Shown here piece after piece: positions 17,664 to 27,495 of a stretch of 64,000 bases of DNA. Source of the stretch: Anaerococcus vaginalis (lineage in GTDB: Bacteria; Bacillota; Clostridia; Tissierellales; Peptoniphilaceae). Position 1 is the stretch's first letter. Every line of letters starts with the position of its first letter. Below the pieces are notes generated by a model, which had not been told where the DNA came from, ran no database searches, and saw nothing but the letters and a program-made list of their open reading frames with translations. Where the stretch lies: positions 110,069 to 174,068 of the forward strand of contig NZ_HE978618.1 in NCBI RefSeq assembly GCF_000307225.1. The letters are read 5' to 3'. The position numbers and the translations under genes were made by a program.

Positions 17664-17738
17664 TTTGTTCGTATTTGCGTTTTTATATGTATATACGTCT
17701 TACACTTATAATATAACTCACTTTGAAATCGATGTCAA
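17664..17738 (-). promoter_or_regulatory. kdgT promoter with cre site and IclR box
   Basis: On the minus strand TTGACA (17733-17738), 17 bp, TATATT (17710-17715). TGAAATCGATGTCA at 17724-17737 is a perfect match to the CcpA cre consensus TGWAANCGNTNWCA and overlaps the -35, so glucose repression is expected. AATACGAACAAA (17664-17675), shared with the iclR promoter, lies about 30 nt downstream of the predicted start. The leader from about 17703 to 17379 is some 325 nt; I see no gene or known riboswitch in it. Confidence 0.65.
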
Positions 17739-17816
17739 GAGTTTTAATTATTTTTCTGCATCAATTTTTTTGATTCATAATAAAAAATAATCTAATATTT
17801 TTTTAATCCTAAATAT

Positions 17817-17865
17817 AAAAAGGTGATAATAGGATATCTGATTTAATCCTATATATCACCTTTTT
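17817..17865 (-). terminator. Terminator of the alpha-glucoside PTS gene
   Basis: AAAAAGGTGAT and ATCACCTTTTT form the outer stem and TAGGAT / ATCCTA the inner stem; T5 follows in both directions, so it can separate the PTS gene from the kdgT promoter region. Confidence 0.85.
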
Positions 17866-17889
17866 GCTAAATTTAATATTTTATTTTAT

Positions 17890-19500
17890 TTATTCATCTT
17901 TCATAAGATAGATATAATCATCTACAATTGTTCTTATTTTTGTTATTCTTCCTCCGTAAACGATTTGAATATTTTTTTCTGCTGGTCTTATTATTCCCAT
18001 AGGTTCTGTTTGTTTTATTAATTCTTCGTTGATTAGTTGTGGATTTTTTACAACAACTCTTAATCTTGATATGCAATTGTCGACATCGGAAATATTTTCA
18101 ACTCCGCCTAGTCCATCTACTATTATTTTTGCTATTTTTTCATCTTTTTCTTCAAGATTGTTTACTTTATCGCTTGATGTTGATTTCATTTCTTCGTTTC
18201 TGCCGATTGTATTTACGTTGAATTTTTTGATTATAAAGCTATATACAAAATAGTAAAGGGCAAAAAATATTGGTCCTGCTATTAGGTATATATACCATTT
18301 TGTTTGCCATCCTTGTAAAACTCCAAATACTAACCAATCTATAACTCCTCCTTGGATATTACCAATTGTTACTCCTAATAAATAAGGTATTAAAAATGAT
18401 AAACCTGTAAGGATTGAGTTTACTATCCATAATATTGGTGAAAGGAATATAAAGGTAAATTCTATTGGCTCTGTAATTCCTGTTAAAATTACTGCTGTTA
18501 AACCTGCTGTATAGTAAGCTAAAACTTTTTTTCTATTTTCTGGCTTAGCACATTTTATAATTGCATATACTGCTCCAGGCATTCCAAATACCATATGAAG
18601 AATTTTTCCTTGTGCTAAATATTTTGTTGCTTCTGTTGAAAATGGTAAATTATGTTCTAATTGATATAAGAAAATTTGTAAACAACCTACCAAATTATTT
18701 CCATCTATAGTTTCAACTCCTCCAAGGGCTGTAAACCTAAATGTTTGATTTAGAATGTGATGCATTCCTGTTGGGTTTAATAATTTTTCTAGCATTCCAT
18801 ATAGGAAAACTCCAAATACTTTTGCATTTGATATTACCATTCCTAAATTCATTATTATGTTATTTATAAATGGCCAAACGAATGTCAAAATTGCTCCAAC
18901 TATTCCCATATATAAAGTGTTTATTATTGGTACAAATCTTCTTCCTGAATAAAATGTCATTGATTCGTGTAAAACTGTATCTCTATATTTATTGTGAACT
19001 AATACTGTTAGAACACCAACTATAACTCCTCCGATTACGTTAGTATTATATACATATAAACCTAATACATTTGTAAATTGTGAATTTTTTAAGATGGCAT
19101 TTGTTTCGCTCATTCCACCTTCTACTAGGGCTTTTGTATCCATTGTTGTTGGATTTATTCCTTGTAATTCGAGAATAAAATTCATTGATAATAACAAGGC
19201 CAAATATCCAACTGCTGCTGAATATACTGCAACTTCTTTATCTCTTTTTACCATTCCTAAAGGAATTGCTAAGGCAAATAAAAATGGTAAAAAGGTAAAT
19301 GGTAAACTTGCCATTTTTTTAATTAGTCCTATTACGTTTTGTATTGTACCATTTTCTAAAAATGGGATGTATTTTATTATATTTGGGTTTTGTAAGGCGG
19401 ATGATAGCCCTAAAAACAAAGCCATAAATGACAGCAAGGATATTGGGAAAAGTAAGGATTTTCCAAAATCTTGTATTGATAATTTTGATTTTTTCATCAT
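17890..19500 (-). CDS. PTS alpha-glucoside transporter subunit IIBC
   Basis: 536-residue membrane permease (EIIC, about ten hydrophobic segments, MHHILNQTFRF and ITEPIEFTFIFLSP) fused to a C-terminal EIIB domain whose phosphorylated cysteine lies in DNCISRLRVVV near residue 475. It imports and phosphorylates a disaccharide. The nearby GH4 phospho-alpha-glucosidase points to maltose-type alpha-glucosides (GlvC/MalX group). No EIIA is in the window, so one must be supplied elsewhere. Two ATGs are adjacent; the second (19497) is better spaced from AGGAG. Confidence 0.92.
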   Translation of the reverse strand: MMKKSKLSIQDFGKSLLFPISLLSFMALFLGLSSALQNPNIIKYIPFLENGTIQNVIGLIKKMASLPFTFLPFLFALAIPLGMVKRDKEVAVYSAAVGYLALLLSMNFILELQGINPTTMDTKALVEGGMSETNAILKNSQFTNVLGLYVYNTNVIGGVIVGVLTVLVHNKYRDTVLHESMTFYSGRRFVPIINTLYMGIVGAILTFVWPFINNIIMNLGMVISNAKVFGVFLYGMLEKLLNPTGMHHILNQTFRFTALGGVETIDGNNLVGCLQIFLYQLEHNLPFSTEATKYLAQGKILHMVFGMPGAVYAIIKCAKPENRKKVLAYYTAGLTAVILTGITEPIEFTFIFLSPILWIVNSILTGLSFLIPYLLGVTIGNIQGGVIDWLVFGVLQGWQTKWYIYLIAGPIFFALYYFVYSFIIKKFNVNTIGRNEEMKSTSSDKVNNLEEKDEKIAKIIVDGLGGVENISDVDNCISRLRVVVKNPQLINEELIKQTEPMGIIRPAEKNIQIVYGGRITKIRTIVDDYIYLMKDE

Positions 19501-19975
19501 ATCTCCTTTAGTATATTTTTATTTTTTAACATTTATTTTTTGAGACTTCTTTTTTACATATAAATTTGTTTTTTATGTAATGTAAAAATTTGTTGAAAAC
19601 TCTTATAAATATTTTTTTCACTTAACTTTTATATGATATAGTAATTTTAAGTTAAATGTATTTATTTTGGGATTGATATGATTGTATCTGTGATAAAATC
19701 TTTTTTGCTTTACTAAAGCCTTAATTTATGATAATTTTTGTGTTTATTTTATGATAGAAAACCTTTTTCTTTTTTGCTAAAATTTTTAAATTTTTTGCTT
19801 ATTAAATACTTTCAATTTTTTTAGGAAAAAGGTAGCAAAATAGTCTTTATTTTACTACCTTATAGCCACTTTTATTGATTTTGAAATTTTATAATGTATT
19901 TATCAAAAAATATCAGACTAATCTATAGTAAAGCTCATTTGTATCCCGAAGAACTTATTACTATATCCTAATTTT
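19501..19975 (-). other. Gap between PTS gene and GH4 gene
   Basis: No coding region is seen. It holds the glvA-type terminator (below) and, nearer the PTS gene, a 34-bp interrupted palindrome from 19554 to 19587 (outer arms TTTACAT / ATGTAAA) that could be an operator for the RpiR regulator. A possible promoter (TTAACT, 16 bp, TATAAA on the minus strand near 19650) is only a weak match. Confidence 0.4.
19829..19861 (-). terminator. Terminator of the GH4 gene
   Basis: AAGGTAG-c-AAAATA pairs with TATTTT-a-CTACCTT; on the minus strand it is followed by T5. It lies 115 bp after the GH4 stop codon. Confidence 0.8.
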
Positions 19976-21289
19976 TTATTTTAATTCTATCCAATAGTTC
20001 TTGTTTGCTTCTTTTAATGCATCCAATACTTCTCTAGCCTTGTCTACATCAATTATCATTCTATTTAATGTCAAAGCCATAAGGGCTTTTGAGTATGATT
20101 TTTCGTAATAAGCTTCTGTTGTTAATTTTTCATAAGCATATTGGCTTTCAATCATACCCTTATAGAATGTAGGAATTTCTCCTACTGCAAAAGGTCTTGG
20201 ACCATTTTTTCCAAGTGTAGCTGCTACTTCCACCATTGCATCGTCTGATAAATTTTTTACTATTCCATTATTTTCAACTATAACTATAAAATAATTGTTC
20301 AAGTTGTATTCAATAGACATTGCTATTTCTACAATTGTATCTCCATGTGCATCATTATAGACAACATTAGCTCCTTCTAGTGAGTTATTTTGGACAACTT
20401 TTCTACATTCTCCAAAAACTTTTTTCTCTCTACCGTCTATAACTTCATTTGCTCTTGTATAGTTTTTATCTAATTTTGATAGTTTGTAATTAGGATATAA
20501 ATAATATTGAAGGTATGTGTTTGGTAAATAATCTCCAAAATCGTTTACCATTTTTTCAACCATTCCATAAGTATCTAACCATGATTGATCTCTTTGCTCT
20601 GCATCGGCTGGCAAAAATCCATTTTCAGTAATAATCTCTTTAAGTTTTGGCAATAAATCTTTTCCGTCTTTATCAAGGATTTTTGTAAACCATCCATAAT
20701 GATTTAGGCCAAAATAATATGGCTCAAATTCATGGTAGTCCATATTCAATATTTTTCCGTAGGATTTTAAAAGATTTACTGGTTGATCGCAAATATTTAA
20801 AATTCTCTTGTCGTCTGGAAATTCTTTTTTTAATGCTACGGCAACTATGGCTGCTGGATTTGTATAATTTAAAATCCAAGCTTTTTTAGAATATTTTCTA
20901 ATTTTATTAATTAAATCAATCATATCTGGTATTGATCTAAAACCATATGCAAATCCTCCCGGACCGCAAGTTTCTTGACCAATTAGACCTAAATTTAAAG
21001 GAATTTTTTCATCCTTTTCTCTCATTTCATATCCGCCGGTTCTAATTTGGCAAAAAACATAATCAACATCTTCAAAAGCTTTTTTTGGATCTGTTGTATA
21101 ATCAAATTTCAAACCTTCGTATTTTTCTCTAAATAGAATTTTTCCAAATTCTCCAACTATTTTTTGTCTTTCAGGATTGTTATCGTATAAAACCAATTCA
21201 TCAATTGGAAATTTTTCCTTGTGTCTTGCTATACTATTAAGAAGTCCTGGTGTCCAAGTACTTCCTCCGCCTGCTATTGCTACTTTCAT
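19976..21289 (-). CDS. GH4 6-phospho-alpha-glucosidase (GlvA/AglB type)
   Basis: 437-residue NAD+- and Mn2+-dependent glycosidase of family GH4. The Rossmann start VAIAGGGSTWTPG, GQETCGPGGFAYG and NYTNPAA are hallmarks. CDQP near residue 170 has the aspartate of alpha-type enzymes rather than the CNVP of phospho-beta-glucosidases. It should split 6-phospho-alpha-glucosides imported by the downstream PTS protein. GGAGG precedes the start. The broken RpiR regulator lies upstream on the same strand. Confidence 0.9.
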   Translation of the reverse strand: MKVAIAGGGSTWTPGLLNSIARHKEKFPIDELVLYDNNPERQKIVGEFGKILFREKYEGLKFDYTTDPKKAFEDVDYVFCQIRTGGYEMREKDEKIPLNLGLIGQETCGPGGFAYGFRSIPDMIDLINKIRKYSKKAWILNYTNPAAIVAVALKKEFPDDKRILNICDQPVNLLKSYGKILNMDYHEFEPYYFGLNHYGWFTKILDKDGKDLLPKLKEIITENGFLPADAEQRDQSWLDTYGMVEKMVNDFGDYLPNTYLQYYLYPNYKLSKLDKNYTRANEVIDGREKKVFGECRKVVQNNSLEGANVVYNDAHGDTIVEIAMSIEYNLNNYFIVIVENNGIVKNLSDDAMVEVAATLGKNGPRPFAVGEIPTFYKGMIESQYAYEKLTTEAYYEKSYSKALMALTLNRMIIDVDKAREVLDALKEANKNYWIELK

Positions 21290-21399
21290 ATTTCCTCCTT
21301 TAAAAGTTTATATAAACTCCATCTGCATATATGCTATCATCTAGGAAATATTAATTTTATCTAATTAAGAATAAATTTTCACAGGCTGAAAATATTTTC

Positions 21400-22136
21400 T
21401 CATCCTTTATTTTCCAATAATAAATCTATAATTTTATGTACAAACAACAACATTGGTACACGAGAATCATTGTCGAAATTAACTCTTTCGTCCTTAGAAA
21501 TAATTACATTGTAGGAAATATCACTTAGCCTTGATAGGTCATTGATATTTGAATTTGTTAGTGATATTACCTTTGCATCTTTTTTCTTGGCTTTTATAGC
21601 AAGATCTATGCACTGCTTATTATTTCCAGAATTTGATATTATAAAAACGGCGTCATTAGAAGTCATATAATCAACATAAGCAAGAGCTGTGTGCGCATCT
21701 GCCAAATGAGTAACTGGAAGTCCTAATATTATAAGTTGAGTTACAGCATACTCACAAACTAAAGAGCTAAGCCCCTTACCAAAAAAATAAACTCTTTTAT
21801 TGTAAAACATATTAATAACTTTATTTAAGTCTTGTTTGTCAATCAAATCTATAGAATTATTTATATCATTAAGCCTAATTGTTGAATAGTCAATGTCGAA
21901 TATTTTTTTATCTTGATTTTTTTATTAACCAAAGAATATTTTAATTCAGTAAATCCCCTATAACCCATCTTTTTTGCTGTCCTAGTTATAGTTGCATTTG
22001 ATACAAAACATTTTTCAGCAACTTCTTCAATAGTCATAGCTAACAACCTATCCGAATTTTTATTTAAAAATGCAAAAACCTCTAACTCAGATTTGGTTAA
22101 ATTTTTTATTATATCCGTATTATTTTTTCCATCCAT
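21400..22136 (-). pseudogene. RpiR-family regulator broken by a one-base frameshift
   Basis: The first part (22136-21861) encodes the N-terminal HTH (IEEVAEKCFVSNATITRTAK); the second (to 21400) encodes the SIS sugar-phosphate domain (YFFGKGLSSLVCEYA, VFIISNSGNN). The two frames join across a T7 run on the plus strand (21903-21909): one extra base there restores a continuous protein of normal length (about 245 residues) reading NKKIKIKKIFDIDYS. A second T7 run lies at 21917-21923. It is next to GH4 and PTS genes, so it was or is their regulator. Real decay, phase variation, slippage decoding and sequencing error are all possible. Confidence 0.85.
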
Positions 22137-22255
22137 AATTTATTACACCCACTTTTACATTTAATATATTATTAATTTTATCACAATCATCTTAATTATA
22201 TTATAATAGATGATATAATATATAATTTTTTTAAAGTCTATTACAAAAATGCCCA

Positions 22256-22404
22256 AAAAAAGAGACTCTTGCAAAATATGAATAAGTATCATTTAACTTT
22301 AAGATTTTTGGAAAATTTTTCTACTTAAATCTAATTTATTAAAAATCTTCATATAGCCAAATCTGGTGATAAATGATTTATTCCTACTGCAACAGCCCCT
22401 TTTT
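22256..22404. mobile_element. Fold-back element (MITE-like), copy B
   Basis: Right end GCAACAGCCCC (22389-22399) matches the ends of the 142-bp element at 12099. The left end AGAGACTCTTGCAAAA (22261) is a decayed form. The arms pair imperfectly, and the centre is a hairpin AAGATTTTT / AAAAATCTT (22301-22348). It lies between the 3' end of degV and the start of the rpiR-like gene. Non-coding; probably an old, diverged copy of the same family. Confidence 0.5.
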
Positions 22405-22435
22405 ATAAAATTATTTCAAAATTTTCTAATTTCTT

Positions 22436-23293
22436 TTAATAATCCAAAACAGTCAAAAGAATAGATTTTGGTCCAAGATGAACTCCAAAAACTGGAGGAA
22501 TTGTCATTTCTTTAAAAATTTTTGCATTTTCTATCTCATCTTTTAATAATTCTTTCATTATTTTTATTTCTTCAAAGCTTGCTCCGCCTCCGATTGCTAG
22601 AATATATTCTTCCTTATCTTTAATTTTTTTCTTAATAATTTCAGCAATTTCCTTAAAGGATTTCTTTTTTCCTATAACTTTTTTTGCAATTTTTATATCC
22701 CCATCCTTCATTGTAAATATTGGTGTAAATTTTATAAGGCTTGCAACTTTTCCTATTGATTTTGGAAGCCTACCACCCTTAACTAGATAATCAAGAGTAT
22801 CTGCTCTTACAAAAATATTTGCTTTTTCTATATCTTCTAGGGCATTTTTATAAATTTCCTCATATTTTTTCCCATCCATTACAGATTTTGCAGCCTTTGT
22901 TGCAACAAAATATAGGGGAAGAGACGCTATTTTTGTATCTATAACATCAATTCTCACTTCCTTATTTTTTATATGATTTTTTGCTAAATTCATCATATTA
23001 TTCATACCTGAAAGATGAGATCCTATTGAAAAACACAAAATTTTATTGTAACCTTCTTCTATATATTTTTCCAAAATTTCGGTAAATTCACCAACACTTG
23101 GGATAGCTGTTGTTACTTTTTCTTGACTTTTTCCCAATTTTTCAAAAAATTCATCACTATCTATATCGATAAGATCTGTATAAGATTTATCTCCAAAATG
23201 AATTTTAAAAGGAATTACCCCAATATTATATTTTTCCGCTTCTTCAAGTCTAATCGAGTTTCCTGAATCAACTATTATCTTTATTTTTTCCAT
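22436..23293 (-). CDS. DegV-family fatty-acid-binding protein
   Basis: 285-residue DegV protein: N-terminal IKIIVDSGNSIRLEEAEKY, then TAIPSVGEF, SIGSHLSGMNN and a C-terminal HLGPKSI, all typical. DegV (FakB-like) proteins bind fatty acids for FakA, which phosphorylates them for phospholipid synthesis. No FakA is in the window. It stands alone on the minus strand, separated from gpmA by a terminator. Confidence 0.9.
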   Translation of the reverse strand: MEKIKIIVDSGNSIRLEEAEKYNIGVIPFKIHFGDKSYTDLIDIDSDEFFEKLGKSQEKVTTAIPSVGEFTEILEKYIEEGYNKILCFSIGSHLSGMNNMMNLAKNHIKNKEVRIDVIDTKIASLPLYFVATKAAKSVMDGKKYEEIYKNALEDIEKANIFVRADTLDYLVKGGRLPKSIGKVASLIKFTPIFTMKDGDIKIAKKVIGKKKSFKEIAEIIKKKIKDKEEYILAIGGGASFEEIKIMKELLKDEIENAKIFKEMTIPPVFGVHLGPKSILLTVLDY

Positions 23294-23329
23294 ATCTACC
23301 TCTTTCTATTAAAATTTCTTAAAAAAATA

Positions 23330-23354
23330 GCCCCAAAACAAAAAGTTTTGAGGC
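23330..23354 (-). terminator. Terminator of the carD-gpmA string
   Basis: GCCCCAAAAC (23330-23339) pairs with GTTTTGAGGC (23345-23354) around a 5-nt loop; on the minus strand TATTTTTTT follows. It lies 12 bp after the gpmA stop. Confidence 0.85.
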
Positions 23355-23366
23355 CTTATGTCTTTT

Positions 23367-24056
23367 TTATAAATAATATTTTTTGATTACATTTAGATTA
23401 TCATCTAATTCATAAACTAGTGGTTGTCCTGTTGGGATTTCCAAATCCATTATGTCATCATCCGAAATTTTTTCTAAATGTTTTGCCATTGCTCTTAGAG
23501 AATTTCCGTGTGCTGCTACTAAAACTGTTTTTCCATCAATCAAATCTTTTGCTATATTGTCTGTATAAAATGGAAGACATCTTTCAAGTGTTACTTTTAA
23601 ATTTTCTGCAACTGGAATTATATCTTTTGGATATTCTTTAAACCTATCTTCACTTGCTTGTGCATTTGCTTCTTCTTCTGATAAAGCTGGTGGAAGTGTA
23701 TCGTATGATCTTCTCCAAATATGAACTTGATCATCTCCATATTTTTCTGCTGTTTCTTTTTTATTTAAGCCTTGAAGAGCACCATAGTGGCGTTCATTTA
23801 ATCTCCAAGATTTTACAACTGGAACATACATTTGATCAGAATATTCAAGGGCAAAATTGCAAGTTTTGATTGCTCTTTTTAAAATTGAAGTGTAAGCTAT
23901 ATCAAATTTGATTCCTGCTTCTTTAATTTTTCTTCCAGCTTCTTTTGCCTCTTCAACTCCCTTGTCTGATAAGTTTACATCTACCCAACCTGTAAATTTA
24001 TTTGCAAGATTCCACTCACTTTGTCCATGTCTTACGAAAACTAATTTTTTTGTCAT
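23367..24056 (-). CDS. gpmA: 2,3-bisphosphoglycerate-dependent phosphoglycerate mutase
   Basis: 229 residues of the dPGM family; interconverts 3- and 2-phosphoglycerate in glycolysis. The phospho-histidine lies in [11 protein letters not shown], the acid in [11 protein letters not shown] and the second histidine in [10 protein letters not shown]. Full length for the family. Its start codon overlaps the mreB-like stop (TAATG), so it is translated with the genes above it. Confidence 0.96.
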   Translation of the reverse strand: MTKKLVFVRHGQSEWNLANKFTGWVDVNLSDKGVEEAKEAGRKIKEAGIKFDIAYTSILKRAIKTCNFALEYSDQMYVPVVKSWRLNERHYGALQGLNKKETAEKYGDDQVHIWRRSYDTLPPALSEEEANAQASEDRFKEYPKDIIPVAENLKVTLERCLPFYTDNIAKDLIDGKTVLVAAHGNSLRAMAKHLEKISDDDIMDLEIPTGQPLVYELDDNLNVIKKYYL

Positions 24057-25105
24057 TATCTTCTCCTCATTTTTTCCTTTTTTTCTAATTGTTTTTGTTT
24101 TGCTTTCATTGATTCATTCTTTTCTTCATCAATATTATCAATCCAAGTCAAAGCATTTGCTGTTCCTTTTATTACACATTCTCTCGGATTTTCTGCAATT
24201 TTCACATTGATTTGAAGCCTTTCTTGAATTCTTTTTGCAAGTCCCAAAGTCAAGGCTCCACCACCTGTTAAAAATATACCTCTTTCGTATAAATCTGCAG
24301 CTAATTCTGGTGGCGTTTGTTCTAAAACATTTTTTACACCATTTACTATTTTATCAATCGAAGGAAGTAAACAATTATAAATCTCTCCAACTGGAAGATA
24401 TATTTTTGATGGAAGTCCATCTTCTATAAGTCTACCTATAACTTCAATTGAATCTTTATAGTCAGCTTTTTGTGCTTTTATTTTTACCATTTCTGCACTA
24501 GTTTCACCAATAAGCATCCTATATCTTTTTCTTATATGATCTTTTATATCATCATCAAAAGTATCTCCAGAAATTTCTATAGAATCACTAGTTACAATTT
24601 GCCCCATTGAAACTACAGCTATATCAGAAGTTCCTCCTCCAATATCTATAACCATATTTCCTTTTTCATCGGTAATATCTATATCTGCCCCAATAGCTGC
24701 TGCTAGAGGTTCATCAATCAAATAAACTCTGTGAGCTCCTGCGTTTTCTGCCGCTTGAAGAACTGCTCTTTTTTCAATTTGAGTAGCCTTACTTGGAACA
24801 CAAATTAAAAGATCTGGTTTAAACAAGGACCTAGAAATAGATTTTTTCAAAAAATATTTTAACATTTCTTCGGTCGCATTAAAATCTGCAATGACTCCGT
24901 CTTTTAAAGGTTTCAAGGCAACTACATTTCCAGGGGTTCTGCCCAAAATTTTTTTTGCATCTTTTCCAACTGAAAGAATTTTTCCTGTAAGAGTATCTTT
25001 AGCTATAACTGAAGGTTCTTCTAGGCATATTCCCTTATCTTCTACAAAAACAAGGACTGAGGCTGTTCCCAAGTCTATCGCAACACTTTTTCTAAACCTT
25101 GACAT
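24056..25105 (-). CDS. mreB: MreB/Mbl-like actin homologue
   Basis: 349 residues with the actin-fold ATPase motifs: [17 protein letters not shown] (phosphate 1), [16 protein letters not shown] (phosphate 2) and [12 protein letters not shown] (adenosine). It carries a basic, lysine-rich tail of about 20 residues. MreB polymers guide side-wall peptidoglycan synthesis. mreC and mreD are not adjacent; instead it overlaps metK by 14 bp and gpmA by 1 bp. If the host is a coccus, as I infer, its use is unclear. Confidence 0.9.
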   Translation of the reverse strand: MSRFRKSVAIDLGTASVLVFVEDKGICLEEPSVIAKDTLTGKILSVGKDAKKILGRTPGNVVALKPLKDGVIADFNATEEMLKYFLKKSISRSLFKPDLLICVPSKATQIEKRAVLQAAENAGAHRVYLIDEPLAAAIGADIDITDEKGNMVIDIGGGTSDIAVVSMGQIVTSDSIEISGDTFDDDIKDHIRKRYRMLIGETSAEMVKIKAQKADYKDSIEVIGRLIEDGLPSKIYLPVGEIYNCLLPSIDKIVNGVKNVLEQTPPELAADLYERGIFLTGGGALTLGLAKRIQERLQINVKIAENPRECVIKGTANALTWIDNIDEEKNESMKAKQKQLEKKEKMRRR

Positions 25106-26282
25106 GAGATCTCCTATTTATTTTTAATTTGTCAACTTGGTCTAATTTTTCCCAAGTAAAATCTTCATCATTTCTTCCAAAATGTCCATAAGCTGCAGTT
25201 TTTTTGAAAATCGGTCTTTGTAAATCTAATTTATCAATTATTGCTTGAGGTCTAAAATCAAAAACTTCTTTTACAATTTCTGTAAGTTTTTCATCTTCAT
25301 ATTTTCCTGTTCCAAAACTATCTACATAAATTGAAAGTGGTTTTGCAACTCCAATTGCATAGGCAACTCCAATTTCACATTTTTTGCAAAGTCCTGCTGC
25401 AACCATATTTTTGGCAGCATATCTTGCCATATAAGCTGCTGATCTATCAACCTTTGTAGCATCTTTTCCGGAAAAAGCTCCTCCACCAGATTTTGAATAT
25501 CCACCATAAGAATCTACAATTATTTTTCTTCCTGTAAGTCCAGAATCTCCTTTTGGTCCACCTATTACAAATTTTCCTGTTGGATTTATATAATATTTTG
25601 TATCTTCGTCGATGTATTTTGGATCTATAACTTCTTTTATAACTTTTTCTATTATGTCTTTTTTGATTTGTTCAAGGCTTACATCTTCTGAGTGTTGAGT
25701 TGAAATAACTACAGAATCTACTCTTTTTAACTTTCCATCATCATACTCAACTGTAACTTGACTTTTTCCGTCTGGTCTTAGGTATTTGATTGTTCCATTT
25801 TTTCTAACATCTGTGAGTTTTTTTGAAAGTTTTTGAGCATAAACAACTGACAAAGGAAGATATTCTTCTGTTTCATCGTCTGCATATCCAAAAACCATTC
25901 CTTGATCTCCTGCTCCGATTTTGTCGTACTTATCATTTGTAGATTTAAAATCCATAGAATCATTTACACCTTGAGCAATATCTGGTGATTGTTCTATAAG
26001 CGATGTTAAAACCGCTACATTTTGATAATCAAATCCTAGTTTAGGATCATCATAACCGATTTCTTTTATTGTATCTCTTGCTATACTTTCTATTGGTGCA
26101 TAAGCTTTTGTTGAAATTTCTCCAACAACTAGGACAAGTCCTGTCGTTGTTACACATTCACAAGCCACCCTTGAATTTTTATCTTGTTTTAAACATTCAT
26201 CTAAAATCGCATCAGAAATTTGATCGCAAATCTTATCTGGATGTCCTTCTGTTACTGATTCTGAAGTTATTAATTTTTTCAT
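25092..26282 (-). CDS. metK: S-adenosylmethionine synthase
   Basis: 396-residue MetK joining methionine and ATP to AdoMet. Signature motifs are present: [17 protein letters not shown] at the N terminus, [12 protein letters not shown] near residue 118 and [19 protein letters not shown] near residue 265. Only 44 bp separates it from ispF, with no SAM riboswitch seen. It lies in the middle of the carD-ispDF-gpmA string. Confidence 0.97.
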   Translation of the reverse strand: MKKLITSESVTEGHPDKICDQISDAILDECLKQDKNSRVACECVTTTGLVLVVGEISTKAYAPIESIARDTIKEIGYDDPKLGFDYQNVAVLTSLIEQSPDIAQGVNDSMDFKSTNDKYDKIGAGDQGMVFGYADDETEEYLPLSVVYAQKLSKKLTDVRKNGTIKYLRPDGKSQVTVEYDDGKLKRVDSVVISTQHSEDVSLEQIKKDIIEKVIKEVIDPKYIDEDTKYYINPTGKFVIGGPKGDSGLTGRKIIVDSYGGYSKSGGGAFSGKDATKVDRSAAYMARYAAKNMVAAGLCKKCEIGVAYAIGVAKPLSIYVDSFGTGKYEDEKLTEIVKEVFDFRPQAIIDKLDLQRPIFKKTAAYGHFGRNDEDFTWEKLDQVDKLKINRRSHVKV

Positions 26283-26326
26283 TTTAAATCCTTTCTTTAT
26301 AAAGCTTTCTTTGCTTAAAATATTTT

Positions 26327-26803
26327 TTAATCAATTTTTTCTAATAAAACTACAGCCCTTGCTTCGATTCCCTCTCCACGACCTGTAAAGGAAAGTTTTT
26401 CTGAAGTTGAAGCCTTTATTGATACATTTTCTATATCAGTTTTTAAATGTTTTGCCAATTTTTTTTGGATTTCTTCTCTTTTTGGCGAGATTTTTGGCAT
26501 CTCACAAATTACAACTGTATCTAAATTTCCAATTTTGTAGGATTTTTCCTCCATCAATTTTACAACTTCATCGAGAAGTTTTATCGAATAAATATCCTTA
26601 TACTTCTCATCTGTATCTGGAAATAAATTTCCAATATCAGGAAGGTTTAGGGCCCCCAAAATTGCATCCATTATGGCATGAACCAAAACATCAGCATCTG
26701 AATGACCCAAAAGTCCTTTTTCATACTGAAACTCAACTCCACCCAAAATTAGTTTTCTATTTTCAACTAATTTGTGAACATCATATCCTATTCCAACTCT
26801 CAT
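26327..26803 (-). CDS. ispF: 2-C-methyl-D-erythritol 2,4-cyclodiphosphate synthase
   Basis: 158-residue MEP-pathway enzyme. Metal ligands and motifs: GIGYDVHKL at the start, [16 protein letters not shown], and C-terminal ATTSE-like [16 protein letters not shown]. It follows ispD by 1 bp; together they make isoprenoid precursors (undecaprenol and others). Confidence 0.96.
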   Translation of the reverse strand: MRVGIGYDVHKLVENRKLILGGVEFQYEKGLLGHSDADVLVHAIMDAILGALNLPDIGNLFPDTDEKYKDIYSIKLLDEVVKLMEEKSYKIGNLDTVVICEMPKISPKREEIQKKLAKHLKTDIENVSIKASTSEKLSFTGRGEGIEARAVVLLEKID

Positions 26804-26804
26804 T

Positions 26805-27494
26805 CTAATCCCCTAAAAAACCTCTAGCAAATATCAAATCTTCTGGTGTTGTCATTTTTATATTTGAATATTCGCCTTCAACTACTTTTATTTTTTCCTT
26901 ACTATAAATTTCAAAAAGCTGGCTATCATCTGTTATGGTAAAATCACTTTGTGTATATTTTTGGTAAAAATCCAAAATCATATCCTTATCAAAGGCTTGG
27001 GGAGTTTGGACATTGTAGACTTCTTTTCTAAGTGGCGTTGTTTTTACCAAGGAATTTTCTCCTACAATTTTTACCGTATCTTTTGATTTTACTGCACTTA
27101 TTACAGCCTTATAATCTTTTAAATTTTCTATTACTTCTTCAAATAATTCTTTGCTTGCAAAAGGTCTTACCCCATCATGAGTTAAGACCAATTTTGAATT
27201 TTTATCTACAGCTTTTAGACCCTCGTAGGTTGAAAGTTCTCTTGTTTCTCTTCCAAAAACATAGGAAATTTTTTTATCATATTTTTTTAAAATTTCCTTC
27301 AAATAATTCTCATCTTCTTTTCTTATTACAACAATTATTTGATCGATTTTTTCAAGTTTTACTATGGTATCAAGGCTAATTTCCAAAATTTTTCTTCCCA
27401 TTATTTCTATGTATGGTTTAGCCTTGTCAGATTTCATCCTAAGTCCATTTCCCGCTGCTGTAATTACTGCTGATATTTTTTTGCCGTCTATCAT
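26805..27494 (-). CDS. ispD: 2-C-methyl-D-erythritol 4-phosphate cytidylyltransferase
   Basis: 229 residues; transfers CMP to MEP in the isoprenoid pathway. The nucleotide-binding start AVITAAGNGLRMKSDKAKPY, THDGVRPF and the conserved KTTPLRKEVYNVQTPQ are clear. It is 1 bp from both the PIN-TRAM gene and ispF, the common Firmicutes arrangement. Confidence 0.96.
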   Translation of the reverse strand: MIDGKKISAVITAAGNGLRMKSDKAKPYIEIMGRKILEISLDTIVKLEKIDQIIVVIRKEDENYLKEILKKYDKKISYVFGRETRELSTYEGLKAVDKNSKLVLTHDGVRPFASKELFEEVIENLKDYKAVISAVKSKDTVKIVGENSLVKTTPLRKEVYNVQTPQAFDKDMILDFYQKYTQSDFTITDDSQLFEIYSKEKIKVVEGEYSNIKMTTPEDLIFARGFLGD

Positions 27495-27495
27495 A

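Noticed and set aside
17379-17703. Leader peptide in the kdgT leader (ATG AAT TAT AAA AAT ACA TAA)
   Set aside because: The nearest ribosome site is about 30 nt upstream, too far for initiation; no attenuator hairpin follows it.
26283-26326. SAM riboswitch before metK
   Set aside because: The gap to ispF is only 44 bp and metK is inside an operon.
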